From: Nonomuraea jabiensis
Lineage (GTDB): Bacteria; Actinomycetota; Actinomycetes; Streptosporangiales; Streptosporangiaceae
Direction of reading: 5' to 3'
Assembly (NCBI RefSeq): GCF_014204795.1
Contig: NZ_JACHMB010000001.1
Span: 13,109,117 to 13,173,116, forward strand
DNA: 64,000 nucleotides
Positions 26,188 through 34,230 of this stretch are shown here, piece by piece. Made by a program: the position numbers and the translations under genes. The notes beneath the pieces are model-generated. The model worked only from the letters and a program-made list of their open reading frames with translations, ran no database searches and was not told the DNA's origin. Numbering within the stretch: the first letter of the stretch is position 1; each line of letters starts with the position of its first letter.

Positions 26188-28743
26188 TCAGAGGACGGGT
26201 GGGTCGAAGTCGAAGTCCAGGCGGTTGCCCTGGCGGGACACCAGCACGTCGGGGTGGTTGGGGCCGAGCACCTGGTCGTAGCGGGCCAGCACGTCCTCGC
26301 GCAGCGCCGCCGCCTCCTCCGCGGCCCCCGTGGCGAGCAGGTCGACGACGAGGTTGGCCCCGGCGGCCAGCGTCACCGGGTGGTCCTCGCCGAACAGGGT
26401 CCGCAGGTCCCGCAGGGTCTCCTCCCCGAGCACCCGCGCCTCCTCGTGCAGCCCCACCTCGGCCAGGTCGCTGGCGAGGTTGATGGCGCAGGTCAGGGAG
26501 AAGTAGTGCTGGCGCGTGAGCCGCCGGTCGAACCCGGCCAGCGCCGCCTCGTCGATCTCCCGGGCCTGCTCCTTGCTGCCGCTCACCCGCAGCAGCAGGG
26601 CGAAGTTGCTGTCGCAGCCGTACTTGAACGGGTGGTCGTCGCCGTACATGCCGGCGAACCTGGAGACGATGTCGCGCAGCAGCCGCAGCGAGTCGTCCAC
26701 CTGGTCGGCGGCCCGCAGGGCGTTGGCCAGGCACAGGGCGGCGGCGAGGGTGTCGGGGTGGTCGAGGCTGGTGCCGCGTTTCTGCAGCTCGAAGGTGCGG
26801 TCGGCGAGTTCGAGCGCCTCTTCGATGAGGCCCGCCCGGCGTTTGGCGATCGACAGGTCCTTGGCGCTGCGCATCGTCCAGGGGTGCTCCTGGCCGAGCT
26901 CCTGCAGGCCGAAGTCGTAGGCGTCCTGGCCGAGGTCGCACGCCTCGCGGTAGCGGCCCTGGAGGCGTACGACGCGGGCGAGGTTGTTCATCGAGGAGAG
27001 CACGTTGGCGCGGCTCGCGCCCGACCCGGCCTGCCGCTGCAGCTTGAGCACGCGCGCGTGCAGGGTCTGCGCCTGCTTGTAGTCGCCGAGCAGCAGGTGG
27101 TCGAGGGCGAGGTTGTTCATGGCGCGCAGGGTGCGCCGGTGCGAGCGGCCGAAGACCGCCTCGTGCCTGCTCAGTGACTCCTGGTCGTGCTCGCGCGCCT
27201 CGGCGAACTCGCCGCGGTAGCGCAGGTCGGCGCCGTGGCTGTTGGTGAGCAGCAGGGTCTCCTCGTCGCCCTCGCCCAGCACGCGCCGCATCCGTTCCAT
27301 GAGGGCCTTGTTCAGCTCGAACGACTCGTCGATGCTGCCCAGCTCGCGGATGATGATCGCGTAGTGGCGCTGGGCGGTGAGCACGTCCCGGTCGTCCTCG
27401 CCGCTGTCCTCCCGCCAGGCCTCCAGGAACTCCTGCACCAGCTCGCGGGCCGACATGAAGTCGCCCGAGGTGTAGACGTAGCGGATGATGTCGAGGGCGA
27501 ACCGGCGGACGTTGGGGTCGCGGCTGCCCTTGACGTCGGCGGTGGTGATGTGGCCGAGGAGGTTGGCGTAGCGGGGCCAGGCCGTGGTGTCGTCGGGCTC
27601 GTAGCCGGCCACCGAGGCCGACAGCAGGAGGTGGACCTCCCGGCGGAAGGCGTCGGCCTCGTCGTCGTCGAGCTCGTCGCGCAGCAGCGCCTGGACCAGC
27701 CGGTGCACCTGGACCGTACGGCTCTCCGAGTCGATCCGCACCAGGGCGTACCTGCCCAGCTCCCGGATGACCTGGCTGAGCTGGATCGGGTCGGCCAGCA
27801 GGCCGGCGATCTTGGATCTGGCCGCGTACGCCTCGGGCAGCTCGTCCAGCAGGTCGCGCGGGATCGGCTCGGGCCCGAAGAACGCGAAGCAGCGCAGCAG
27901 CTCGACCGCGTCGGGCAGCCTGGCCTTGAGCTGCGAGACCGAGGTGGCCCACGCCGCCGTCATCGACAGCGGGTAGTCGGACGGCTTGTTGGCGCCCAGC
28001 AGCCGGGTCGTCTGCCTCTTCAGCAGCCGCAGGTATTCCTCGGCCGACATGCCCGACTCGGCCTGCAGCGCGCCCGCCTGCTCCAGGGCCAGCGGCAGGT
28101 CGCCGAGGGCCTCGGCCAGCCGGTCGGCCTGCTCGCGGTCGAGCGCCCGCCCCACCCGCTTGACCAGGAACGCCACGCTCTCCTCGCGCTCGAACACGTC
28201 CACGGGCAGGGTGTCGACCACGCCCTGCCAGCTGTGGTTGCGGGAGGTGATCAGCACGTGGCCGGGGCCGCGCGGGACGATGTCGTTGATCTCCAGGTTC
28301 TCGGCGTTGTCGAAGATCAACAGCCAGTTCCGGTACGGCTCGCCGCGCCGCAGCGCGTCCAGCGCGGCCTCGGCCGCGTCCTCGACGCTGTGCGGACCGA
28401 CCTTGAGATGCAACTCGCGGGCCAACCCGGCCAGCGACGACTTCACCAGCATCGTCTGCGCCGACGGCACCCACCACACCAGGTCGTAGGCGTGCCTGAA
28501 GCGGTGGGCGTACTCGATCGCGAGCTGCGACTTGCCCACGCCGCCGAGTCCTTGCAGAGCGTGCGGCGCGGGTTGAGACTGGTCCTGTGCCTGGGGGAGG
28601 ACGGCGGTGACCTTGGACTGGAGCCCCGTACGCAGCTTCTCGATGAGGTCGTCCCGACCCGTGAAGTTCTTGTTCCGTTGCGGGACTTTGCCCCACACGG
28701 ACGGTGCATGGCCAGAATCGTGTTGCGAGTGCGAATTTGTCAC
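26188..28743 (-). CDS. fxsT: FxSxx-COOH system NB-ARC/TPR protein (FxsT-like)
   Basis: An 851-residue cytoplasmic STAND-type protein. A P-loop NTPase of the NB-ARC class occupies about residues 25-330: Walker A GLGGVGKSQLAIEYAHRF (65-82), Walker B LLIFDNAENLE, sensor GHVLITSRN and LGDLPLALEQAGA. A winged-helix region (ELLRCFAFFGPEPIPRDLL) leads to about ten TPR units of the TPR_10/12 kind, marked by HPWTM, HPDTL, HPFKY and HPVTL. This architecture is the usual NB-ARC/TPR partner of FxSxx-COOH peptides. GTG 28743 is 111 bases from the start of the divergent precursor gene, sharing a promoter region. It may sense the mature peptide; this is inference. Confidence 0.85.
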   Translation of the reverse strand: MTNSHSQHDSGHAPSVWGKVPQRNKNFTGRDDLIEKLRTGLQSKVTAVLPQAQDQSQPAPHALQGLGGVGKSQLAIEYAHRFRHAYDLVWWVPSAQTMLVKSSLAGLARELHLKVGPHSVEDAAEAALDALRRGEPYRNWLLIFDNAENLEINDIVPRGPGHVLITSRNHSWQGVVDTLPVDVFEREESVAFLVKRVGRALDREQADRLAEALGDLPLALEQAGALQAESGMSAEEYLRLLKRQTTRLLGANKPSDYPLSMTAAWATSVSQLKARLPDAVELLRCFAFFGPEPIPRDLLDELPEAYAARSKIAGLLADPIQLSQVIRELGRYALVRIDSESRTVQVHRLVQALLRDELDDDEADAFRREVHLLLSASVAGYEPDDTTAWPRYANLLGHITTADVKGSRDPNVRRFALDIIRYVYTSGDFMSARELVQEFLEAWREDSGEDDRDVLTAQRHYAIIIRELGSIDESFELNKALMERMRRVLGEGDEETLLLTNSHGADLRYRGEFAEAREHDQESLSRHEAVFGRSHRRTLRAMNNLALDHLLLGDYKQAQTLHARVLKLQRQAGSGASRANVLSSMNNLARVVRLQGRYREACDLGQDAYDFGLQELGQEHPWTMRSAKDLSIAKRRAGLIEEALELADRTFELQKRGTSLDHPDTLAAALCLANALRAADQVDDSLRLLRDIVSRFAGMYGDDHPFKYGCDSNFALLLRVSGSKEQAREIDEAALAGFDRRLTRQHYFSLTCAINLASDLAEVGLHEEARVLGEETLRDLRTLFGEDHPVTLAAGANLVVDLLATGAAEEAAALREDVLARYDQVLGPNHPDVLVSRQGNRLDFDFDPPVL

Positions 28744-28789
28744 GATATCGCCCCGAGTCGGCCGGTCGTCACATCAGCTGAGACAAGCA

Positions 28790-28819
28790 TAGACAGCATA
28801 TTGAAGCCAGAGATAGATA
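28790..28819 (+). promoter_or_regulatory. candidate promoter of the precursor peptide gene
   Basis: TAGACA (28790-28795) and TAGATA (28814-28819) are 18 bases apart and lie 35 bases before the fxsA start, in a stretch clearly richer in A/T than its surroundings. AGGGAGAG before the ATG is a fair ribosome site. The opposite strand must hold the fxsT promoter. Confidence 0.4.
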
Positions 28820-28853
28820 GGATCCGCTAGATCCATCAGGTCCAGGGAGAGCG

Positions 28854-29021
28854 ATGAACAAGGAAGCAGTGCAGGGGTACGGCGGTGGGCTCATTGATGT
28901 CAGCGGGCGCACCCTGGAGGAGCTCAAAGACATCGACGACTCCCGGTTGAAGGACGCCATAGACCGCCTTCTCGACGAGACCGGCGTGACGCCCGTGGCC
29001 AAATTCCAGTCTTCCATCTGA
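28854..29021 (+). CDS. fxsA: FxsA: FxSxx-COOH cyclophane precursor peptide
   Basis: A 55-residue peptide starting MNKEAVQGYGGG. The leader is acidic and helical (GRTLEELKDIDDSRLKDAI, DRLLDETGVTP) and the chain ends VAKFQSSI. Phe51-x-Ser53 followed by exactly two residues and the stop is the defining FxSxx-COOH terminus. In this RiPP family, FxsB-type radical SAM enzymes join the Phe ring to the beta carbon of the third residue to make a three-residue cyclophane. The conserved LIDVSGRTLEEL stretch is a likely recognition region. It is first in a rightward run with the SIR2, STAND, FxsB and HExxH genes and is short enough to be missed by routine gene calling. Confidence 0.9.
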   Translation: MNKEAVQGYGGGLIDVSGRTLEELKDIDDSRLKDAIDRLLDETGVTPVAKFQSSI

Positions 29022-29025
29022 GCCA

Positions 29026-29060
29026 GCCCGCGGGTCGGCCGCCACGCCTGACCTGCGGGC
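29026..29060 (+). terminator. hairpin right after the precursor gene
   Basis: GCCCGCGGGTC (29026-29036) pairs with GACCTGCGGGC (29050-29060), 10 of 11 bases with one G-U pair, around a 13-base loop. It begins 5 bases after the fxsA stop. There is no T-tract. It could end most transcripts or protect the 3' end so that peptide mRNA exceeds that of the enzymes. Confidence 0.5.
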
Positions 29061-29143
29061 CGGAACTTCCCCCGCATTTAGGCCAGCCCGAAAACATTCA
29101 CATATTTCCATCCGTCCCGGGTCATATACTCCTCAGCACAAGA

Positions 29144-30055
29144 ATGGTCCTGCCGGTGGGGTGGCGCGTGAACGAAGCGGACTGGGTGCGATTGGTCAGA
29201 CAGCTCCGCAGAGGCGACTGCACCCCGCTTCTCGGGGCGGGCGCCTGCTATGGGCGACTTCCGACCGGCAAGGAGCTCAGCAAGCACTTCGCGAAGGAGT
29301 ACGACTTTCCGTTCGCCGACCACGGAAATCTCGCGCACGTGATGCAGTACGCGGCTCACGTGCATAACGATCCCACTGATCTCAAGGTGGAAGTCTGCGC
29401 ATACCTGAAACAGCGCGCGGCGGCCGCCACCGATCCGCTCGACCCGCACACGGTGCTGGCCGAGTTCCCGATCAAGACTTTTCTCACCACCAACTACGAC
29501 GACTTCATGCTCCAGGCGTTACAGCACTGCCGCAAAGGTCCGCGCACCCCGAACGTGTGCAGGTCGACGTGGTGGGAGCCGACGAAGCGGGCCGTCGTGC
29601 CCGACCCCGACCCCGACCACCCGCTGATCTATCACCTGCACGGGAACTGGGACGACCCCTCCTCCATCGTGCTGACCGAGAACGATTATGTGCAGTATCT
29701 CCTCAACCTGCGCGACGTCGACGACGCGAACGGCCGCCAGCTCCTCCCGATTCCCGAACCGGTGCTCGACGCCATGACCTCCAGCCCGCTGCTCTTCCTC
29801 GGCTACAGCCTCCAGGACTGGAACTTCCGGGTGCTCTTCCACGGGCTGATCAAATCCATTCCCTCCACCCGCCAGCGCCGGCATATCAGCGTGCAACTCC
29901 TGCCGGAGCTGAACACGTCGCTGACCGACGCGGAGAATCTGGCCAGCGAATACCTGAAGAGCTATTACGCCGACCTGAAGATCTCGATCTACGTCGGCAC
30001 CACGTCCGCGTTCTTCAAGGAACTGCTCGACTGGAATGCGAGGACGCCGCTATGA
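29144..30055 (+). CDS. SIR2-like protein
   Basis: A 303-residue protein of the SIR2_2-like group. Motifs: LLGAGAC (residues 29-35), the NAD-site stretch FLTTNYDDFM (113-122), HLHGNWDDP (164-172, with the sirtuin-type His) and FLGYSLQDWNFRVLFHGL (218-235). Relatives in Thoeris, DSR and Avs systems hydrolyse NAD during phage infection. There is no zinc ribbon, so it is not a deacetylase sirtuin. A TATACT -10 (29125-29130) and the ATG at 29144 suggest its own promoter; GTG 29168 with GGTGGGG is an alternative start. One TTA codon (29519-29521) is present. Its TGA overlaps the STAND start (ATGA). Confidence 0.85.
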   Translation: MVLPVGWRVNEADWVRLVRQLRRGDCTPLLGAGACYGRLPTGKELSKHFAKEYDFPFADHGNLAHVMQYAAHVHNDPTDLKVEVCAYLKQRAAAATDPLDPHTVLAEFPIKTFLTTNYDDFMLQALQHCRKGPRTPNVCRSTWWEPTKRAVVPDPDPDHPLIYHLHGNWDDPSSIVLTENDYVQYLLNLRDVDDANGRQLLPIPEPVLDAMTSSPLLFLGYSLQDWNFRVLFHGLIKSIPSTRQRRHISVQLLPELNTSLTDAENLASEYLKSYYADLKISIYVGTTSAFFKELLDWNARTPL

Positions 30056-31701
30056 CCGTGACCGATCCCGCCGACCGGCCGTACGTCGGGCTGCGCCCCT
30101 TCGGCCGTGCCGACAGCGACCTGTTCCACGGAAGGGAGCAGGAGTCACGGGAGATCGCCACGCTCTGGCGGGCGGCCGGGCTGACCGTCCTCTACGGCGC
30201 CTCCGGCGTGGGCAAGACCTCGCTGCTCAACGCGGGGGTGCTGCCCAGGATCGACCAGGAGCGGGCCGACGTGCTGCCCGTCGCCAGGATCTCGCCGCAC
30301 AGCCCGCTCCCGCTCGCGGGCGGCAACCCGTACGTCATGGCGCTGCTGTCGGCCTGGGCGCCGGAGGCCTCGCCCGGCTCGCTGGCGGGCCTGACCATCA
30401 CCCGCTTCCTGGCCGAGCGCCCCGGGCGCGAGGACGAGTACGGCGACCCGCTGCCCGTGCTGGCCGCCATCGACCAGGCGGAGACCCTGTTCCACAGCGA
30501 CCTGGCCCGCCAGCGCGACCGCAAGGAGCTCGTCGACCAGCTCGTACGGGCCATGCGCGACCATCCCAGCCTGCACCTCCTGCTGTCGCTGCGCGAGGAG
30601 TACCTGTTCCTCGTCCTGCCCTACGAGCGCCCGTTCGGCCAGGGCTCGCGGGCCCGCTTCCACCTGCAGCCGCTCTCCCCCGAGGCGGCGCGGCAGGCCG
30701 TGGAGCGGCCGCTGGACCGCACCGCCAGGACCATCACCCGTGCCGCCACCCGGCTCCTCGTCGGCGAGCTGCGTTCGGCCACCGTCAAGGACGCGTGGGG
30801 CAACGTGTCCACCGTCGAGCTGGATCTGGTGGAGCCGGTCCAGCTCCAGGTGGTCTGCTCCGCGCTGTGGGACTCGCTGCCCGACGAGGTGGCGGAGATC
30901 GGCGAGGAGCACGTGCGGGTGTACGCGGTGGTGGAGGAGTTCCTGGTCGACTTCTTCAAGCGCGCGGTCGGGGAGGTGGCGCGCGAGTTCGACGTCCCCG
31001 TGGGGGAGCTGCTGCTCTGGCTGCGCCGTACGTTCATCACCGACCACGGCACCCGCAACATCGCGTACGAGGGCATCGAGCAGACCATGGGCATGCCCAA
31101 CGCCGTGGCCCGCGCCCTCGAGGACCGGCACATCCTGCGCGGCGAGCACCGCATGGGCAGCCGCTGGTACGAGCTGGCCCACGACCGGCTCATCGGCCCG
31201 GTCTCGCACCGCGGCTCGCCCGAGACGTACCTGGAGGCGGCCCGCACGGCGCGGGCCCAGCGCAACTGGCCGCTGGCCGCCCGGCTCGCCGACGAGGCCA
31301 GGCACGCGGCCGAGCCGGACGACTCCTGGGTACGCGCCGAGGTCGCCGAGATCCACGCCGACGCGGCCCTCGCCCAGGGCGACGTCAAGCAGGTACGCCG
31401 CTACTGCGACGAGGCGGTGAGGCTGTACGCCGAGCGCGGGCGCTTCGACGGGGTCGCCCGCGCGCTCACCATCGACGGCCGCTGCCACCTGGCCCACGGG
31501 GATCTCACCAGAGCGATCGAGCAGATCAACGCGGCCGTGACCCTCGCACCAAATGACATATCAGCCCAAATGGCACTAGCGGAGGCATTTCACCGTTCGG
31601 GCACTCCCCGGGCCGCCGCGGCCGTGGTCAACGGCATCTTTCCGCTGCTCACCGACGAGGCGCTCGACAGGGCGAACGAGATGCTTCGACTTTCGGAATG
31701 A
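30052..31701 (+). CDS. nSTAND1-type ATPase with TPR-like C-terminus
   Basis: A 549-residue protein. The opening PYVGLRPFGRADSDLFHGRE and the Walker A GASGVGKTSLLNAGVLPRI (49-67) are diagnostic of the novel STAND NTPase 1 family; ISPHSPLPLAGGNPYV, VLAAIDQAETLF (Walker B) and LLLSLREEYLFLVLPYE follow. A winged-helix part (IAYEGIEQTMGMPNAVARAL, RWYELAHDRLIGPV) leads to about 170 residues of helical repeats ending MLRLSE. STAND proteins oligomerise upon ligand binding. No nuclease, TIR or protease domain is fused, and the SIR2 protein is encoded by the overlapping upstream gene, so the two probably act as sensor and effector. That pairing is inference. Confidence 0.85.
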   Translation: MTVTDPADRPYVGLRPFGRADSDLFHGREQESREIATLWRAAGLTVLYGASGVGKTSLLNAGVLPRIDQERADVLPVARISPHSPLPLAGGNPYVMALLSAWAPEASPGSLAGLTITRFLAERPGREDEYGDPLPVLAAIDQAETLFHSDLARQRDRKELVDQLVRAMRDHPSLHLLLSLREEYLFLVLPYERPFGQGSRARFHLQPLSPEAARQAVERPLDRTARTITRAATRLLVGELRSATVKDAWGNVSTVELDLVEPVQLQVVCSALWDSLPDEVAEIGEEHVRVYAVVEEFLVDFFKRAVGEVAREFDVPVGELLLWLRRTFITDHGTRNIAYEGIEQTMGMPNAVARALEDRHILRGEHRMGSRWYELAHDRLIGPVSHRGSPETYLEAARTARAQRNWPLAARLADEARHAAEPDDSWVRAEVAEIHADAALAQGDVKQVRRYCDEAVRLYAERGRFDGVARALTIDGRCHLAHGDLTRAIEQINAAVTLAPNDISAQMALAEAFHRSGTPRAAAAVVNGIFPLLTDEALDRANEMLRLSE

Positions 31702-31750
31702 CGTCATATGCTGGGCACCTCGCAAGTCTCAATGTGGAGGCTGATCCGCG

Positions 31751-32947
31751 GTGTCAGAGTGGCCAGCGACATTGGACGTCGACGCGCTGCTGGCCCGCGG
31801 CTGGCGGCCGACGCCGTTCCGGCAGTTCATCCTGAAAGTACATAGCAGATGTGATTTGTCGTGCACATATTGCTACATGTACGAAATGGCGGATCAAAGC
31901 TGGAAATTTCGCCCAAAACGTATGTCTCGGGAAACGGTCGAGGCCACCGCGGGCAGGATCGCCGACCACGCCAAGGCACACGACCTCGACAGCGTCGACG
32001 TCATCCTGCACGGCGGCGAGCCGCTCCTGGCCGGCCATGACGAGATCCGCGACCTCGTGGGCCTCGTCAGGTCCGCCGTGCCGGTCCGCGTGGACGTCAG
32101 CGTGCAGACCAACGCGACGCTCCTCGACACGCGCTTCCTCCGGCTCTTCGACGAGCTGGAGATCGGCGTCGGGGTCAGCCTCGACGGCGGGCAGGCCGAC
32201 CACGACCGCTCCCGCCGCACCGCCGACGGCCGCGGCAGCTACCACCGGGTGGCCGCCGCGCTGGAGCTCCTCACCTCCGAGGACTTCCGGCACCTGTTCC
32301 ACGGGCTGCTGTGCACGGTCGATCTCCGCAACGACCCCCTGGGCACCTACACCGCCCTCCTGGGCTTCGACCCGCCGCTGATCGACTTCCTGCTCCCCCA
32401 CGGCAACTGGTCCGAGCCGCCGCCCGGCAGAGTCCCGGGCTCGCCGGACACCCCGTACGCGACCTGGCTGGCGACCGTCTTCGACCAGTGGTACGCCACG
32501 CCGTCCCACGCCACCCGCGTCCGGCTGTTCGACGAGATCATCCACCTGCTCCTCGGTGGCCAGTCGGCCACCGAGCAGATCGGCCTCTCCCCCGCGGCCA
32601 TGATCGTGATCGAGACCGACGGCGAGATCGAGCAGTCCGACCTGCTCAAGTCGGCGTTCGAGGGCGCCGGGAGCACCGGGCTGCACGTGGCCCGCGACTC
32701 CTTCGACGACCTCCTGCTCCTGCCCTTCACCGCCGCCCGCCAGATCGCCCGCCTCGACCCCGCGCCCGAGTGCGCCGCGTGCGAGGTGGGCATGATCTGC
32801 GGTGGCGGCCTGTTCGCCCACCGCTACAGAGCGGGCAGCGGCTTCCACAACCCCTCGGTCTACTGCGCCGACCTGCTGCGCCTGATCAAGCACGTCGGCC
32901 GGACCGTGCAGGCCGACGTCCGTCGCCGTACTAAGGATCCCCGATGA
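31751..32947 (+). CDS. fxsB: FxsB-type cyclophane-forming radical SAM/SPASM maturase
   Basis: A 398-residue radical SAM enzyme. The cluster motif is C34-D-L-S-C38-T-Y-C41 in ILKVHSRCDLSCTYCYMYEM; the SAM-binding VDVILHGGEPLLAG and VDVSVQTNATLLD strands follow. The C-terminal auxiliary-cluster region has CAACEVGMICGGG and VYCADLL. The substrate should be the Phe-x-Ser end of FxsA. The GTG start has GGAGG upstream and lies 49 bases after the STAND gene. Bases 31838-31930, around the cluster motif, use codons (AGA, GTA, ACA, TTT, AAA) rare in the neighbourhood. The stop overlaps the hydroxylase start by ATGA. Confidence 0.92.
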   Translation: MSEWPATLDVDALLARGWRPTPFRQFILKVHSRCDLSCTYCYMYEMADQSWKFRPKRMSRETVEATAGRIADHAKAHDLDSVDVILHGGEPLLAGHDEIRDLVGLVRSAVPVRVDVSVQTNATLLDTRFLRLFDELEIGVGVSLDGGQADHDRSRRTADGRGSYHRVAAALELLTSEDFRHLFHGLLCTVDLRNDPLGTYTALLGFDPPLIDFLLPHGNWSEPPPGRVPGSPDTPYATWLATVFDQWYATPSHATRVRLFDEIIHLLLGGQSATEQIGLSPAAMIVIETDGEIEQSDLLKSAFEGAGSTGLHVARDSFDDLLLLPFTAARQIARLDPAPECAACEVGMICGGGLFAHRYRAGSGFHNPSVYCADLLRLIKHVGRTVQADVRRRTKDPR

Positions 32948-34230
32948 ACCTCACTGACCACCGGATCCCGGCGGAAGCGTTCGACGCCCTCGCTGACGGA
33001 GGTGGGGGCGGCGGCGCCGTGCGGCGGCTCAGGGCCGCCCAGTACAGCAAGCACCTGCTGCTCATCAGGGGTGTCCTGGACGTCGCCCGCGAGCTGGGCC
33101 ACACCTCCTGGGCGCGCACGCGGCGCGCCTACGACCTGCTGGCCACGCTCCAGACGAGCCATCCGGAGGCGGTCGGCAGGGTCCTGCACCACCCCTCGGT
33201 GGGCGCCTGGGCCCGCCACGCGGTCCGCTCCCGGCGCTCGCCCGAGCAACTGGCCGCCCTGGCCGCGGCGGCGGCCATCCACGCCCGTACGACGTGCGAG
33301 GTGGACGTTCCGGTCATCGCCGGCAGGGCCATGCTGCCGTCGCTGGGGCAGGTCGCCTTCCCCAGCGGCGTGACCATGGCGACCGTGCACTGCTGGCCGG
33401 AGGGCGCGGAGGTGAGCGCGGGCGACCTGGTGGTCGAGATCCGCGACGACGCCCCCGGCTGGCAGCGGCTGCGGGCCCTGTCGGCCGAGTCCGGAGGCAG
33501 GCGCCTGAACGTCCTCATCGACGATCTGGACCCCCACCGGCTGCCGGGCGCGAGCGACCTCCACGGGCGGCTCACGGACGCGGAGGCGGCCCGCTGGCAG
33601 CGCCTCCTGGACGAGTCCTGGCAGCTCCTGGTGAGCCACCACGAGCCGGTCGCCGAGGAGGTGTCGGCCGGCATCACGGTCCTCACGCCGCTGACCGCCC
33701 CCTCGACGGGCTCGACCAGCGCCTCCTCGCGCGACGCCTACGGCTGCATCGCCCTCTCCGACCCGCCGGACCCCCGCACGCTGGCGGAGACCCTCACCCA
33801 CGAGGCCCAGCACGCCAAGCTGTCGGCCCTGCTGGACATCGTGCCGCTGACCGAGCCGGACGACGGCTCCCGCTACTACGCGCCCTGGCGCGAGGACCCC
33901 AGGCCCGCCGGCGGGCTGCTCCAGGGCGCGTACGCGTACCTGGGCGTGACGGACTTCTGGCGGCGGCAGCGGCGGCACGAGACGGGCGAGGACGAGATCC
34001 GCGCGAGCGCCGAGTTCGCCCGCTGGCGGGCGGCGGCCCGCCAGGTCACCCGCACGCTCCTGAGCAGCGGCCGGCTGACGGAGCACGGGGTGACCTTCGT
34101 GGACCGGATGGGGAGCCGGCTCGACTCCTGGGCCGACGAGCCGGTGCCCGCCGCGGCGGCGGCCCTGGCCGACGGCGCCGCCGAACGCCACCGGGCCCGC
34201 TGGCGGGCCCGCCACGGCAACCTCAACTGA
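32944..34230 (+). CDS. HExxH-type peptide beta-hydroxylase (FxsB-associated)
   Basis: A 428-residue protein with LTHEAQHAKLSALLDIVPL (HEAQH 286-290) and RYYAPWREDPRPAGGLLQGAYAYLGVTDFWR-type conserved residues at 310-340 (Arg310, Trp315-Arg316, Pro319-Arg320, Gly323, Tyr330). This is the HExxH modification-protein family associated with FxsB; characterised members are alpha-ketoglutarate/iron-dependent enzymes that hydroxylate beta carbons of RiPP residues. It is translationally coupled to fxsB, so the precursor is probably both cyclised and hydroxylated. An alternative reading as a metallopeptidase is less likely because the downstream residues fit the hydroxylase group. Confidence 0.85.
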   Translation: MNLTDHRIPAEAFDALADGGGGGGAVRRLRAAQYSKHLLLIRGVLDVARELGHTSWARTRRAYDLLATLQTSHPEAVGRVLHHPSVGAWARHAVRSRRSPEQLAALAAAAAIHARTTCEVDVPVIAGRAMLPSLGQVAFPSGVTMATVHCWPEGAEVSAGDLVVEIRDDAPGWQRLRALSAESGGRRLNVLIDDLDPHRLPGASDLHGRLTDAEAARWQRLLDESWQLLVSHHEPVAEEVSAGITVLTPLTAPSTGSTSASSRDAYGCIALSDPPDPRTLAETLTHEAQHAKLSALLDIVPLTEPDDGSRYYAPWREDPRPAGGLLQGAYAYLGVTDFWRRQRRHETGEDEIRASAEFARWRAAARQVTRTLLSSGRLTEHGVTFVDRMGSRLDSWADEPVPAAAAALADGAAERHRARWRARHGNLN

